Source: an uncultured Clostridia bacterium (GTDB taxonomy: Bacteria; Bacillota; Clostridia; Lachnospirales; CAG-274). Taken from it: 33,180 nt of DNA. Positions 17,086 to 25,514 of this stretch are shown here, in pieces. The stretch's first letter is position 1. The number at the start of each line of letters is the position of its first letter. The notes beneath the pieces are model-generated. The model was given only the letters and a program-made list of their open reading frames with translations, searched no databases and was not told the origin of the DNA. The stretch lies in contig CANQDF010000024.1 of NCBI GenBank assembly GCA_947591605.1, positions 1 through 33,180 on the forward strand. The letters run 5' to 3'. A program made the translations under genes and the position numbers.

Positions 17086-19734
17086 ATGCAGTATACCGGT
17101 GTAAACGAACTCAGGGAGATGTTCCTCTCCTTTTTTGAGAGCAAGGGCAAGGATCATTTAAGGATGGCAAGCTCTTCGCTCATCCCTCACAACGACAAGA
17201 GCTTGCTGCTCATAAACTCGGGCATGGCGCCTCTTAAGCCTTTTTTCACGGGGCAGCAGATACCCCCTCGCAGACGTGTCACCACCTGCCAGAAGTGTAT
17301 CCGCACAGGCGATATTGAAAACGTGGGCAAAACCGCACGTCACGGCACCTTTTTTGAGATGCTCGGCAATTTTTCATTCGGAGATTACTTCAAGAGAGAG
17401 GCTATACACTGGGCATGGGAGTTTTTTACCGAGGTGATAAAGCTACCCGAGGACAGGCTTTATGTTTCGGTATACAAGGACGACGACGAGGCATTTGACA
17501 TATGGAACAAGGAGATAGGTCTTGCGCCCGAGCGCATATTCCGCATGGGCAAGGAGGACAACTTCTGGGAGCACGGCTTAGGCCCCTGCGGCCCCTGCTC
17601 CGAGATATATTATGACAAGGGCGAGGAGTACGGCTGCGGCAAGCCGGATTGTACCGTGGGCTGTGACTGCGACAGATATATGGAGATATGGAACCTTGTA
17701 TTTACACAGTTCTGCAAGGAGGAGGACGGCTCCTACTCAAACCTTGACCACCCCAACATAGATACCGGCATGGGTCTTGAAAGGCTTGCAACGGTGCTAC
17801 AGGGCGTAAACTCCATTTTTGATGTTGATACGGTAAAGATGATAAGGGACGAGGTCTGCCGCATAGCGGGCAAGGAGTACGGCTCCGACCACGATACCGA
17901 TGTTTCCGTAAGGGTAATTACAGACCACATACGTTCCGTCACCTTTATGCTTGCGGACGGCGTGCGTCCGTCAAACGAGGGCAGAGGCTATGTTCTGCGC
18001 CGTCTTTTAAGGCGTGCGGCAAGACACGGCAAGCTGCTTGGCATAAACAGGAAATTTTTGTCGGATATGTGCAAGGTGGTAATATCCAACTCCGGCAGCG
18101 CTTATCCCGAGCTTACAGACAAGCAGGAAAATATTTTAAAGACCATAACCGCCGAGGAGGAGCGCTTTTATGCCACCCTTGATTCCGGCATTGCAATGCT
18201 CGGCAAAAAGATAGACGAGATAAAGGCGTCCGGCGGCAGTGTAATGGGCGGCGAGGACAGCTTTAAAATGTACGATACCTACGGCTTTCCTCTTGACCTT
18301 ATGGAGGAGATACTCGGTGAAAACGGCATTTCCGTTGACGAGGCTGCCTTTAAGGCGGAAATGGACGCACAAAAGGCAAGGGCAAGGGCAGCAAGGGGCG
18401 AAAGCACCTATATGGGCGCCGATGAAACGGTGTTCCACAGGCTTGACCCAGCTATGTCCACCCAATTTGTGGGCTATGACAAGGACGAAGCAAGCGCAAA
18501 GGTGCTTGCCATTGTATCGGGCGATGAAGTTGTTGACGAAGCGCACGAGGGCGACAGCGTAACAATAGTTACGGATATAACTCCGTTCTATGCCGAGATG
18601 GGCGGTCAGTGCGGCGACAGCGGCGTTATTACGGATAACAGCGGTCTTAAAATAACCGTTGAGGACTGTACAAAATTCGGCGGCAATAAATTTTTGCATA
18701 CCGGCGTTGTGGAAAGCGGCACCGTGACATTGGGCAGCGAGGTAACGATGTCCATAGATACCCAAAGAAGACTTGCCATCGCAAGAAACCACACCGCAAC
18801 ACATATTCTCCAGGCTGTGCTGCGTGAGGTGCTCGGCGCTCATATCGAGCAGGCAGGCTCGCTTGTGGACGATAAGCACCTGCGCTTTGACTTTACGCAC
18901 TTTGAGGCTGTAAGCCGTGAGGATCTGGATAAAACGGAGCGTTTGGTAAACGAGCATATACTTGCCGCTCACCCCGTAGAGGTAAAGGTAATGAGCCTTG
19001 AGGACGCCAAAAAGACAGGCGCTACCGCACTCTTTGGCGAAAAGTACGGCGAGAGCGTGCGTGTTGTTGAGGTGGAAAACTGCTCAAAGGAATTCTGCGG
19101 CGGTACTCACCTTAAAAACTCCGCACAGGCAGGCTCATTCAAGCTGATAAGCGAGAGCGGCGTTTCCGCAGGCGTAAGGCGTATAGAGGCGCTTACCGGT
19201 ACAGCCGTACTGGACTATTATGCCGAAAAGGAATCGGAAACAAGGCAGCTGCTTGCATTGCTCAAAACCACGCCAAACAACCTGCAAAGCAGGGTAAAAG
19301 CCATCATAGACGAAAACAGGACAATGTCAAAGGAGATAGACTCACTTAAAGCAAAGCTCAGCGGAGGGCTTATAGACGATATTATTGCCTCAGCCGTGGA
19401 TATGGACGGCATTAAGTTTGTCGGCGCCGAGGTAAAGGGGCTTGACATAAACGGTATGAGGGATATGGGCGACAAGCTCAGGGACAGGCTAACGGACTGC
19501 GTTATAGTGCTTGCAGGCAGCGATGGAGGCAAGGTGACCTTTGTTGCAATGTGCAGCGACAATGCCGTTAAACGAGGCGCAAAAGCAGGCGACATAGTAA
19601 AGGCTGCGGCTGCCGTATGCGGAGGAGGCGGCGGCGGACGCCCCAATATGGCACAGGCAGGCGGCAAGGACGCCTCAAAAATACCCGATGCTCTCAAAAA
19701 GGCTGAGGAAACTGCCTCGGCGGCGCTTTTATGA
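17086..19734 (+). CDS. alaS: Alanine--tRNA ligase
   Basis: AlaS charges tRNA-Ala in the cytoplasm. The 882-residue product has the class II catalytic core at the N-terminus (GNFSFGDYFKREAI), the editing-domain zinc motif HTATH (about 569-573) with CSKEFCGGTH (about 666-675), and a glycine-rich C-terminal Ala-specific domain (GGGGGGRPNMAQAGG). AGGAGG precedes the ATG. It is controlled by the T-box just upstream and heads an operon with rsmA, whose ATGA start overlaps its stop. Confidence 0.98.
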   Translation: MQYTGVNELREMFLSFFESKGKDHLRMASSSLIPHNDKSLLLINSGMAPLKPFFTGQQIPPRRRVTTCQKCIRTGDIENVGKTARHGTFFEMLGNFSFGDYFKREAIHWAWEFFTEVIKLPEDRLYVSVYKDDDEAFDIWNKEIGLAPERIFRMGKEDNFWEHGLGPCGPCSEIYYDKGEEYGCGKPDCTVGCDCDRYMEIWNLVFTQFCKEEDGSYSNLDHPNIDTGMGLERLATVLQGVNSIFDVDTVKMIRDEVCRIAGKEYGSDHDTDVSVRVITDHIRSVTFMLADGVRPSNEGRGYVLRRLLRRAARHGKLLGINRKFLSDMCKVVISNSGSAYPELTDKQENILKTITAEEERFYATLDSGIAMLGKKIDEIKASGGSVMGGEDSFKMYDTYGFPLDLMEEILGENGISVDEAAFKAEMDAQKARARAARGESTYMGADETVFHRLDPAMSTQFVGYDKDEASAKVLAIVSGDEVVDEAHEGDSVTIVTDITPFYAEMGGQCGDSGVITDNSGLKITVEDCTKFGGNKFLHTGVVESGTVTLGSEVTMSIDTQRRLAIARNHTATHILQAVLREVLGAHIEQAGSLVDDKHLRFDFTHFEAVSREDLDKTERLVNEHILAAHPVEVKVMSLEDAKKTGATALFGEKYGESVRVVEVENCSKEFCGGTHLKNSAQAGSFKLISESGVSAGVRRIEALTGTAVLDYYAEKESETRQLLALLKTTPNNLQSRVKAIIDENRTMSKEIDSLKAKLSGGLIDDIIASAVDMDGIKFVGAEVKGLDINGMRDMGDKLRDRLTDCVIVLAGSDGGKVTFVAMCSDNAVKRGAKAGDIVKAAAAVCGGGGGGRPNMAQAGGKDASKIPDALKKAEETASAALL

Positions 19735-20591
19735 CGGACAATCCAAGCCTTGCGGCAAAAACCAAGGATATTATAAACCGCTACGGCTTTGCATTTAAAA
19801 AGAACTTCGGTCAGAACTTTCTTGTGGACGAGCATGTCCTTGACAAGATAATATCCGCTGCGGATATAAGCAGCGAGGATATAGTGCTGGAAATAGGCCC
19901 CGGTATAGGCACCCTCACCGCAGCGCTTGCAAAACGGGCAAAAAAGGTAATATCGGTCGAGATAGACAAAACTCTCATACCCGTGCTTAACGAGGTGCTG
20001 TCGGGCTTTGACAATATAGAAATAATAAACGGCGATATATTAAAAACCGATATAGCAAAAATTTCGGAGGAAAACGGCGGCAAAAGGCTCAAGCTTGTCG
20101 CCAACCTCCCCTACTACATCACCACCCCCATAATTATGGGCATTCTGGAGCAAAGGCTGCCTGTTGAAAGCATGACGGTCATGATACAAAGGGAGGTTGC
20201 CATGCGTATGCAGGCGGAGCCGTCGTCAAAGGATTACGGTGCGCTTTCGCTTGCGGTCAAATACCGCTGCACCCCGTATCTGGCGGCAAATGTACCGCAA
20301 AACTGCTTTATGCCCCGCCCCAATGTTGATTCGGCGGTAATTACTCTTACCCCGCATGCAAAACCTCCCGTAGAGGTAAAGGATGAGGAGCTTATGTTTG
20401 CGCTTATAAAGGCGGCATTTTCGCAGAGGCGCAAGACCCTTTTAAACTGCATATTCAACAGCGGACAATGGGATATGGGCAAGGACGATATAGCCGAGCT
20501 TATCAGAGGCTGCGGCTTTGACGAGCGTGTCAGGGGAGAAGACCTCAGCCTTGAGGACTTTGCAAAGCTCTCGGACGCAATGTCGGCATAA
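19731..20591 (+). CDS. rsmA: 16S rRNA dimethyladenosine transferase RsmA (KsgA)
   Basis: RsmA dimethylates two adjacent adenines near the 3' end of 16S rRNA late in small-subunit assembly. The 286-residue product has the N-terminal KKNFGQNFL, SAM-binding motif VLEIGPGIGTLTAAL, and the catalytic NLPYYITTP. The start ATG overlaps the alaS stop by four bases (ATGA), showing coupled translation. Confidence 0.97.
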   Translation: MTDNPSLAAKTKDIINRYGFAFKKNFGQNFLVDEHVLDKIISAADISSEDIVLEIGPGIGTLTAALAKRAKKVISVEIDKTLIPVLNEVLSGFDNIEIINGDILKTDIAKISEENGGKRLKLVANLPYYITTPIIMGILEQRLPVESMTVMIQREVAMRMQAEPSSKDYGALSLAVKYRCTPYLAANVPQNCFMPRPNVDSAVITLTPHAKPPVEVKDEELMFALIKAAFSQRRKTLLNCIFNSGQWDMGKDDIAELIRGCGFDERVRGEDLSLEDFAKLSDAMSA

Positions 20592-20651
20592 ATTTTGCAT
20601 TTCCCGCAATATCCTGCATACAATAGCTTTAGAGAAGCTAAGGAGCAGGCT

Positions 20652-21494
20652 ATGACCACTTATAACAGAATACCTATACGTATGGGTACGGGACGTGCCG
20701 TACTTGAATACGGCGGCAATATGTGCCGTGTAACACTCAACTTGCAGGGGATAAGCACCGATAAGCTTTATAAACCGTATTTGCTTTGGGAGGACAGATA
20801 TATGCTTCTGCCGCCCCTTAACGTTGACAGACAGGGGCGCTGTGCGCTGCGCTGCGAGCCAAAGGCCGAGGAGCCCGAAAAGATAAGGGCGCTCGCCGTT
20901 ATATCCGAGGAGCTTGAACCCGCTGCCGTAGGCTTTGTCAACGGCGAGTACGACTGGCGCAAATGCTTTATGCTGCCGGATCCTCCCGCCGAGGAAAAGC
21001 CCGATATAAGCGAGGCTGCCTCGGTACAGGCAGAAACACCCGCACCGCAAGATACCGAAGCACCCGCACCTCAGACCGAAACAAAGGATGTCTTTAAGTC
21101 TATAGTTTGCAGGCTTAACGACGACATACACGAGCTTAAGGAGTATGCACGCATGCCCGATACCGACAATGCCGCCCTGCTTTTTGACGGGCGTGAAAGG
21201 GTGGAGCCCTTTTACGGCAGCAAGGGCGAATGGGTAAAGATAAATTTAAGGGATCTTGTGCATATAGGCTCACTTTGGAAATATATGAACAATCCGCTGG
21301 TGCTGTATGCGTGCAGGCATTACCGCTATCTTCTGCTGGGCAGGGACGGCGGCTCGCTCATGCTGGGCGTACCCGTCACATACGACCCGTCATACAGGCT
21401 GGAGGCAGGCATACAGGGCTTTAACGATATAAAGCCTGTGGAAAATGTACCTCTTGCAAAAGGCACAATGTGCTGCCTTATAATGGATCTGTAA
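20652..21494 (+). CDS. Conserved-looking hypothetical protein
   Basis: The 280-residue soluble protein is of no family I recognise. An N-terminal domain (about 1-115) rich in beta strands is joined by a proline-, alanine- and glutamate-rich linker (about 125-160) to a C-terminal domain (about 165-280) with RVEPFYGSKGEWVKINLRDL and HYRYLLLGRDG. There is no signal peptide. I chose ATG 20652 because AAGGAG lies before it. The longer frame starting near 20595 has none. It sits between rsmA and trmB with short gaps, so it is probably expressed with these RNA-modification genes. Confidence 0.75.
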   Translation: MTTYNRIPIRMGTGRAVLEYGGNMCRVTLNLQGISTDKLYKPYLLWEDRYMLLPPLNVDRQGRCALRCEPKAEEPEKIRALAVISEELEPAAVGFVNGEYDWRKCFMLPDPPAEEKPDISEAASVQAETPAPQDTEAPAPQTETKDVFKSIVCRLNDDIHELKEYARMPDTDNAALLFDGRERVEPFYGSKGEWVKINLRDLVHIGSLWKYMNNPLVLYACRHYRYLLLGRDGGSLMLGVPVTYDPSYRLEAGIQGFNDIKPVENVPLAKGTMCCLIMDL

Positions 21495-21539
21495 TATACC
21501 CGTACCTACCGTTTACCTACAGAGAAAGGATATTTTATA

Positions 21540-22205
21540 ATGCGCATAAGAAAAAAGCCGTGGGCAGAGGCAGAGCTTGCCTCAAATAAGGCAATAGTTG
21601 CAAGCCCTGCCCAAAACAAGGGCAAATGGAAAGAGTTTTTTGGCAGCGGCGATCCGATACACATTGAGATAGGCTGCGGCAAAGGCAGATTTATTACGGA
21701 TATGAGCCGCCTCAATACCGACATAAATTACATAGGCATCGAGCGTGAGGAGCAGATAATCGTCACCGCCCTCAAAAAAAGCCGTCTTGCGGAGTCGGGG
21801 GATAATATCGCATTTATCTGCGCCGACGCAGGCTGCCTTGAGGATATTTTTGCACCGGGAGAGGTCGAAAGGATATACATAAACTTCTGCGACCCATGGC
21901 ACAGAAAAAAGAAATGGGCTAAAAGACGCCTTACACACAAAAATTTTCTCTCTGTTTACGAGAGGCTTTTCGGCGCAAACGGCGGAGAAATATTTATGAA
22001 GACCGATAATCGCATACTTTTTGAGTTCAGCCTTAACGAGATAGCCGATAGGGGCTGGCGGCTGCACAACATATCTCTCGACCTGCATAACTCCGATTTT
22101 AAGGACAATGTGATGACGGAGTACGAGGAAAAATTTTCATCTCAGGGTATGCCTATATACAGGCTTGAAGCATATTTTAACAAACTCCCCAAGGGCGAAA
22201 AATAA
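21540..22205 (+). CDS. trmB: tRNA (guanine46-N7)-methyltransferase TrmB
   Basis: TrmB methylates G46 in the variable loop of tRNAs. The 221-residue product has the SAM motif IEIGCGKGRFI and the substrate motif NFCDPWHRKKKWAKRRL, the family's DPW...KRRL signature with a cysteine where most members have serine or proline. AGAAAGGA lies about 8 nt before the ATG. It ends the alaS-rsmA-hypothetical-trmB run and is followed by a bidirectional terminator. Confidence 0.95.
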   Translation: MRIRKKPWAEAELASNKAIVASPAQNKGKWKEFFGSGDPIHIEIGCGKGRFITDMSRLNTDINYIGIEREEQIIVTALKKSRLAESGDNIAFICADAGCLEDIFAPGEVERIYINFCDPWHRKKKWAKRRLTHKNFLSVYERLFGANGGEIFMKTDNRILFEFSLNEIADRGWRLHNISLDLHNSDFKDNVMTEYEEKFSSQGMPIYRLEAYFNKLPKGEK

Positions 22206-22247
22206 TACGCTGCCGATAATCGGGCATCTGCATCTTGATTTGCAAAC

Positions 22248-22297
22248 AAAAAAGTTCCTTAAAAACGTTTATGTTTTCAAGGAACTTTTTATTTTTT
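22248..22297. terminator. Bidirectional terminator between trmB and the ferritin-like gene
   Basis: AAAAAGTTCCTT and AAGGAACTTTTT form a 12-bp A/T-ended stem with further pairing near the loop (22249-22290). The plus strand continues into ATTTTTTT, and the minus strand also ends in a T run. Confidence 0.85.
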
Positions 22298-22704
22298 TAT
22301 TTTATTGAAGAGAGCTTTGACAGATGTATCATCTCATCGGTCATTATCTCAAAAAGTATATTCCTGTCCGCATGCGAGCTGTGGGGCATTGCAAAGTACA
22401 GCGTGCGGTACATTGCCGCATTGTCGGCTTTGTCCCTTATAAGCTTTTCCTTATCGGGGGAGTCGGTATCCTGTAAGACCGATTTTTCTCTCACGGGCTG
22501 CATATAGGTTTTGCCGCTAAGATCCGCATACAGCTCCTGCAGCATTTTTTTGTGTTTGAGCTCGTCGGCGGCAATATCGGCATAGAGCTCGGCATTGCCT
22601 GCATCGGCGTCGGACAGCTTTTCAAAAAGAATAATATCCGATATTTCCTCGGCTATGGCTTCCTCGATCAGCTTAATAATATACGGGTTGACATAGGCTT
22701 TCAT
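22297..22704 (-). CDS. Ferritin-like (rubrerythrin-type helical) protein
   Basis: The 135-residue all-helical protein has two ferritin-like helix pairs. The first holds IEEAIAEEISDIILFEKL and ADELKHKKML, the second TDEMIHLSKL. The two ExxH motifs and the leading glutamates would bind a di-iron centre. It lacks the rubredoxin-like C-terminal domain of rubrerythrin. A role in oxidative stress or metal handling is inference from the fold. A GGAG site precedes the ATG. Confidence 0.78.
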   Translation of the reverse strand: MKAYVNPYIIKLIEEAIAEEISDIILFEKLSDADAGNAELYADIAADELKHKKMLQELYADLSGKTYMQPVREKSVLQDTDSPDKEKLIRDKADNAAMYRTLYFAMPHSSHADRNILFEIMTDEMIHLSKLSSIK

Positions 22705-22891
22705 ATTTTAACTCCGTCTTTCTTTTTTTCAGCTTATGCAGATAACTATACAATTGTGACACCGCACAACACCGCAAATATAGGACGGAAAAGCTTTTTA
22801 TTGCAAAAGCGCAATAAGCTGTCACCCCTGCCGAAGTCAAAACAATTTTATTTTTAAGCAGCCCTTCTGTTTATCCGATCGTAATTTTTAT

Positions 22892-23461
22892 TTATATCTT
22901 GCCGCTTACAACAAAGTTTTCAATAATTTTTTTGCCCTCGGGGGTATATATGCTTTCGGGGTGAAACTGCAAGCCTACAATAGGATACTGTCTATGCCTT
23001 AAAGCCATTATCTCGCCCTCGGCTCTTGCGGTTATCTCAAGGCAGTCGGGCACGGTATCCTCCACCACCGAGAGTGAATGGTATCTTGCCACCTGCATGG
23101 GTGAGGCTATGCCCTCAAAGATACCCTCGCCGTTGTGCTCCGCCATAGACGCCTTGCCGTGGCAAAGTGTTTTTGCATTTGATACCTTTGCGCCAAAGGC
23201 TGCGGCAATAGACTGGTGACCCAGGCACACACCCATAACGGGTATCCTGCCTGCAAGCGTTTTTATTATCTCAATGCAGTTGCCCGCTTCAAGCGGTGTT
23301 TTGGGACCGGGAGATATAATGACCCTGTCGGGCTTAAGCGCAAGTATCTCACTGCCTGTTATCTCGTCATTTCTGTATACCCTTATATCGCTGTCAAACT
23401 CGCCTACATACTGATAGAGGTTATATGTGAAGCTGTCGTAATTATCAACTATAACTACCAT
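22892..23461 (-). CDS. trpG: Anthranilate synthase component II (glutamine amidotransferase)
   Basis: TrpG releases ammonia from glutamine for TrpE. The 189-residue product has the nucleophile cysteine 79 in GVCLGHQ and the triad residues H167 and E169 in LQFHPES. The start overlaps the trpE stop by one base (TAATG), so the two are co-translated. An aminodeoxychorismate role (PabA) for the same subunit is possible, since such subunits are often shared. No other trp genes follow on this strand. Confidence 0.93.
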   Translation of the reverse strand: MVVIVDNYDSFTYNLYQYVGEFDSDIRVYRNDEITGSEILALKPDRVIISPGPKTPLEAGNCIEIIKTLAGRIPVMGVCLGHQSIAAAFGAKVSNAKTLCHGKASMAEHNGEGIFEGIASPMQVARYHSLSVVEDTVPDCLEITARAEGEIMALRHRQYPIVGLQFHPESIYTPEGKKIIENFVVSGKI

Positions 23462-24849
23462 TATACCTCACCTCCTATCGAGCTTACAAGCGCCCTGACC
23501 TTATTATGGCTCTCCTCATATTCCATAAGCGGTACGGAATCGGCAACTATGCCTGCGCCTGCCTGCATATACACCTTTCCGTCCTTTATTATCATTGTTC
23601 TTATGGCAATACAGGTATCCATATTGCCGTTAAAGCTAAAGTAACCCACGGCGCCGCCGTAAAGCCCTCTGCGCTCGTCCTCCAGCTCTTCTATTATTTC
23701 CATAGCCCTTATCTTGGGCGCACCCGAAAGCGTGCCTGCAGGCAGAAAGGTGGAGAGCACCTCAAAGCAATCCTTATCCTCCCTCTTTTCGCCCTCAACA
23801 AGGCTTACAAGGTGCATTACATGGCTGTAATTGTGTACCTGCATAAATTCCTTTACCTTGACGGTGCCTATCTTTGCCACCCTGCCCATATCGTTCCTTG
23901 CAAGGTCAACAAGCATAATATGCTCTGCCTTTTCCTTGGGGTCGTTCAAGAGGCTTTCCGCAAGGCGGGCATCCTCAAATACATCCCTGCCCCTTTTGCG
24001 TGTGCCTGCTATAGGACAGGTGCGCACATTATTGCCGTTTACCTCAACAAGCATCTCGGGGGAGCTGCCTGCCACCTGATAGGTGCCAAAGTTAAGGTAA
24101 AAAAGATACGGTGACGGATTTATCGTCCTAAGACGCCTGTAAAGATCTATAGCCTCATGGTCTGCCTCTGCCGTAAGCCTCTGGGAGAGCACCACCTGAA
24201 AAATATCTCCGTCATATATATATTTTTTGGCTTTTTCAACTATGCCCATATACTTTTCCTTGGTCATATTGGAGGTAAACTTTGCTTTGCCTATCTCGCT
24301 TATGGCATATCGGCTCTCGGGCACGGGGCTTTTTACCTCTGCCTCCATTTTGTCAAGCAGAGCGTTTGCCCTTGCCTCGTTTTCCGCCTCGTCAAGCACA
24401 ATAAGCTTGATGCGGTCATGCAGATGGTCGTACACAACAAAGCTGTCAAAAACCATAAGGTGTACGGTGGGCGTATCCACTACCTCCTTATTGGTATCGG
24501 GCAGCTTTTCATACTGCCTTATGACATCATAGCCTATTGCGCCCACTGCGCCCCCGATAAACTCCATACCCAAATTATCCTCGACCTTGACAGAGGACAT
24601 ATATTCCCTTACGCCGTCAAGCAGCCTGCCTTCATACACACGCACATTTTCGCCCTCGGTGACCGTAAGGCGGTCATTGCCCTCCATAACAGCCATAGGG
24701 TTTTTGCCCATTACGGAAAAATTGGTTTTGCCGCTGCCCCTGCTCTCAAGCAGAAAGCCCTTTTCACTGCCCACATATTTATAAAACAGCGTTATGGGTG
24801 TTTCGGTATCACCCGAAAATTCTCTTACAAATGCTTTTAAATATCTCAT
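23461..24849 (-). CDS. trpE: Anthranilate synthase component I
   Basis: TrpE makes anthranilate from chorismate, the first step of tryptophan synthesis. The 462-residue product has the feedback-inhibition motif LLES near the N-terminus, and the chorismate-site motif CPIAGTRKRG. The alanine of PIAGT points to TrpE, as PabB has lysine there. I chose ATG 24849 (MRYLKAF) because AAAGGAG lies upstream with a spacing of about 11 nt. In-frame upstream starts lie in the leader. It is followed by trpG with a one-base overlap, and preceded by a leader of about 270 nt that suggests attenuation. Confidence 0.94.
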   Translation of the reverse strand: MRYLKAFVREFSGDTETPITLFYKYVGSEKGFLLESRGSGKTNFSVMGKNPMAVMEGNDRLTVTEGENVRVYEGRLLDGVREYMSSVKVEDNLGMEFIGGAVGAIGYDVIRQYEKLPDTNKEVVDTPTVHLMVFDSFVVYDHLHDRIKLIVLDEAENEARANALLDKMEAEVKSPVPESRYAISEIGKAKFTSNMTKEKYMGIVEKAKKYIYDGDIFQVVLSQRLTAEADHEAIDLYRRLRTINPSPYLFYLNFGTYQVAGSSPEMLVEVNGNNVRTCPIAGTRKRGRDVFEDARLAESLLNDPKEKAEHIMLVDLARNDMGRVAKIGTVKVKEFMQVHNYSHVMHLVSLVEGEKREDKDCFEVLSTFLPAGTLSGAPKIRAMEIIEELEDERRGLYGGAVGYFSFNGNMDTCIAIRTMIIKDGKVYMQAGAGIVADSVPLMEYEESHNKVRALVSSIGGEV

Positions 24850-25120
24850 AAAATAAAAATCTCCTTTATTTTTAATACGAAACCGACCCGTGCGGAGCAT
24901 ACCTCCGCAAACGGACATACTGCGGACTTAAAGCTGTTATCCACGCCATCGAAACTCCATATCAAAAATAAAAGAGTACCTTAACAATCTGCTCATCTCG
25001 TCTAAACTCCTTAAACCTGGTCTGTTCTGTCTAATCTCGTCTGTTTGGGCTGCGGAAAACCTTTGCCGCCTCACCTGCCCGCGAAACGGACATACCTGTG
25101 TATTGCCGTCCCGCAAATAT
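24850..25120 (-). promoter_or_regulatory. Long structured leader of trpEG, candidate attenuator
   Basis: The leader runs from about 25121 to the trpE start. It holds (in order of transcription) a GC-rich 5' structure, a stretch of eleven NAG triplets with mostly short spacers (about 25043-24989), a 19-codon ORF with one Trp codon, and two mutually exclusive hairpins. In these, CCGCA/TGCGG (24921-24925 with 24905-24909) competes with TGCGGAG/CTCCGCA (24903-24909 with 24891-24897). No T run follows the second hairpin, and I found no T-box core. The mechanism is therefore open. Confidence 0.55.
24937..24996 (-). CDS. Candidate trp leader peptide, 19 residues
   Basis: The ORF reads MSRLLRYSFIFDMEFRWRG. 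AAGGAG (25007-25012) sits 10 nt before the ATG. Its single tryptophan codon (24946-24948) is three codons before the stop, and the competing hairpins begin 12 nt later. Classical trp leader peptides usually have two or more Trp codons, so this is suggestive only. Confidence 0.45.
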   Translation of the reverse strand: MSRLLRYSFIFDMEFRWRG

Positions 25121-25127
25121 ATTGATT

Positions 25128-25156
25128 ATTATAGCACCTGCAGTTAATGTTGTAAA
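25128..25156 (-). promoter_or_regulatory. trpEG promoter
   Basis: TTTACA (25151-25156) and TATAAT (25128-25133) on the minus strand are 17 bp apart. Repeat copy R4 begins 12 bp upstream of the -35 box. Confidence 0.8.
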
Positions 25157-25167
25157 GTATTTTTTAT

Positions 25168-25482
25168 GGGGTGTTGCAAAACAACACCCCTTGAATGAAA
25201 TGCCGGTCGGCATTTACGAGGAACAAACGAGGGTACCTCGTTTCAGATTGTTAAAAAACCTAAAGTTATATTCAAAAAATGATCTTTAAAGAGTTTGAAC
25301 TTGCAAAAGCACTTAAAGGTAATTTAAGCGCCGCAGGCTAAAATCCGCAGGACGAGCTTTGCCCGTCCGAGGAAAAGAGGGAGTGTCGAGCGATAGCGAG
25401 GCGCGAATCTCTTTGTACTCTGTGAAAAAAATGCAGGAAATGCAAGCATTTCCTGCAAGCGTGTCGACTTTTTCGACACGCT
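25168..25482. repeat. Structured intergenic repeat, copy R4, MITE-like
   Basis: The left end has the hairpin GGGGTGTTGCAAAACAACAC continuing in CCCC (25168-25190), the exact reverse complement of the right-end hairpin of R3. The right part matches R1 closely: TAAAATCCGCAGGACGAGC, CCGAGGAAAAGAGGGAGTG, the 12-bp hairpin at 25432-25457 with seven T on the minus strand, and the AGCGTGTCGA hairpin (25458-25482). It fills the gap between the pectin-enzyme gene and the trp promoter. Confidence 0.85.
25425..25457 (-). terminator. Terminator within R4, downstream of the pectin-enzyme gene
   Basis: TGCAGGAAATGC (25432-25443) pairs with GCATTTCCTGCA (25446-25457), with seven T on the minus strand. A further T-less hairpin AGGGGCGCC/GGCGCCCCT (25484-25507) lies between it and the stop codon. 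Confidence 0.7.
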
Positions 25483-25514
25483 AAGGGGCGCCCGTAATGG
25501 CGCCCCTCCGATTT

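Noticed and set aside
18136..18972. 278-codon minus-strand frame inside alaS
   Set aside because: It is a shadow of the conserved alaS coding frame with no start signal.
24850..25120. Trp T-box in front of trpE
   Set aside because: No T-box core (GGTGG-ACCGCG type) and no AGAGAG motif was found in the leader, unlike the alaS leader.
25031..25213. 60-codon minus-strand frame upstream of trpE
   Set aside because: It spans the trp promoter and part of R4, so it cannot be a single translated unit from that promoter.
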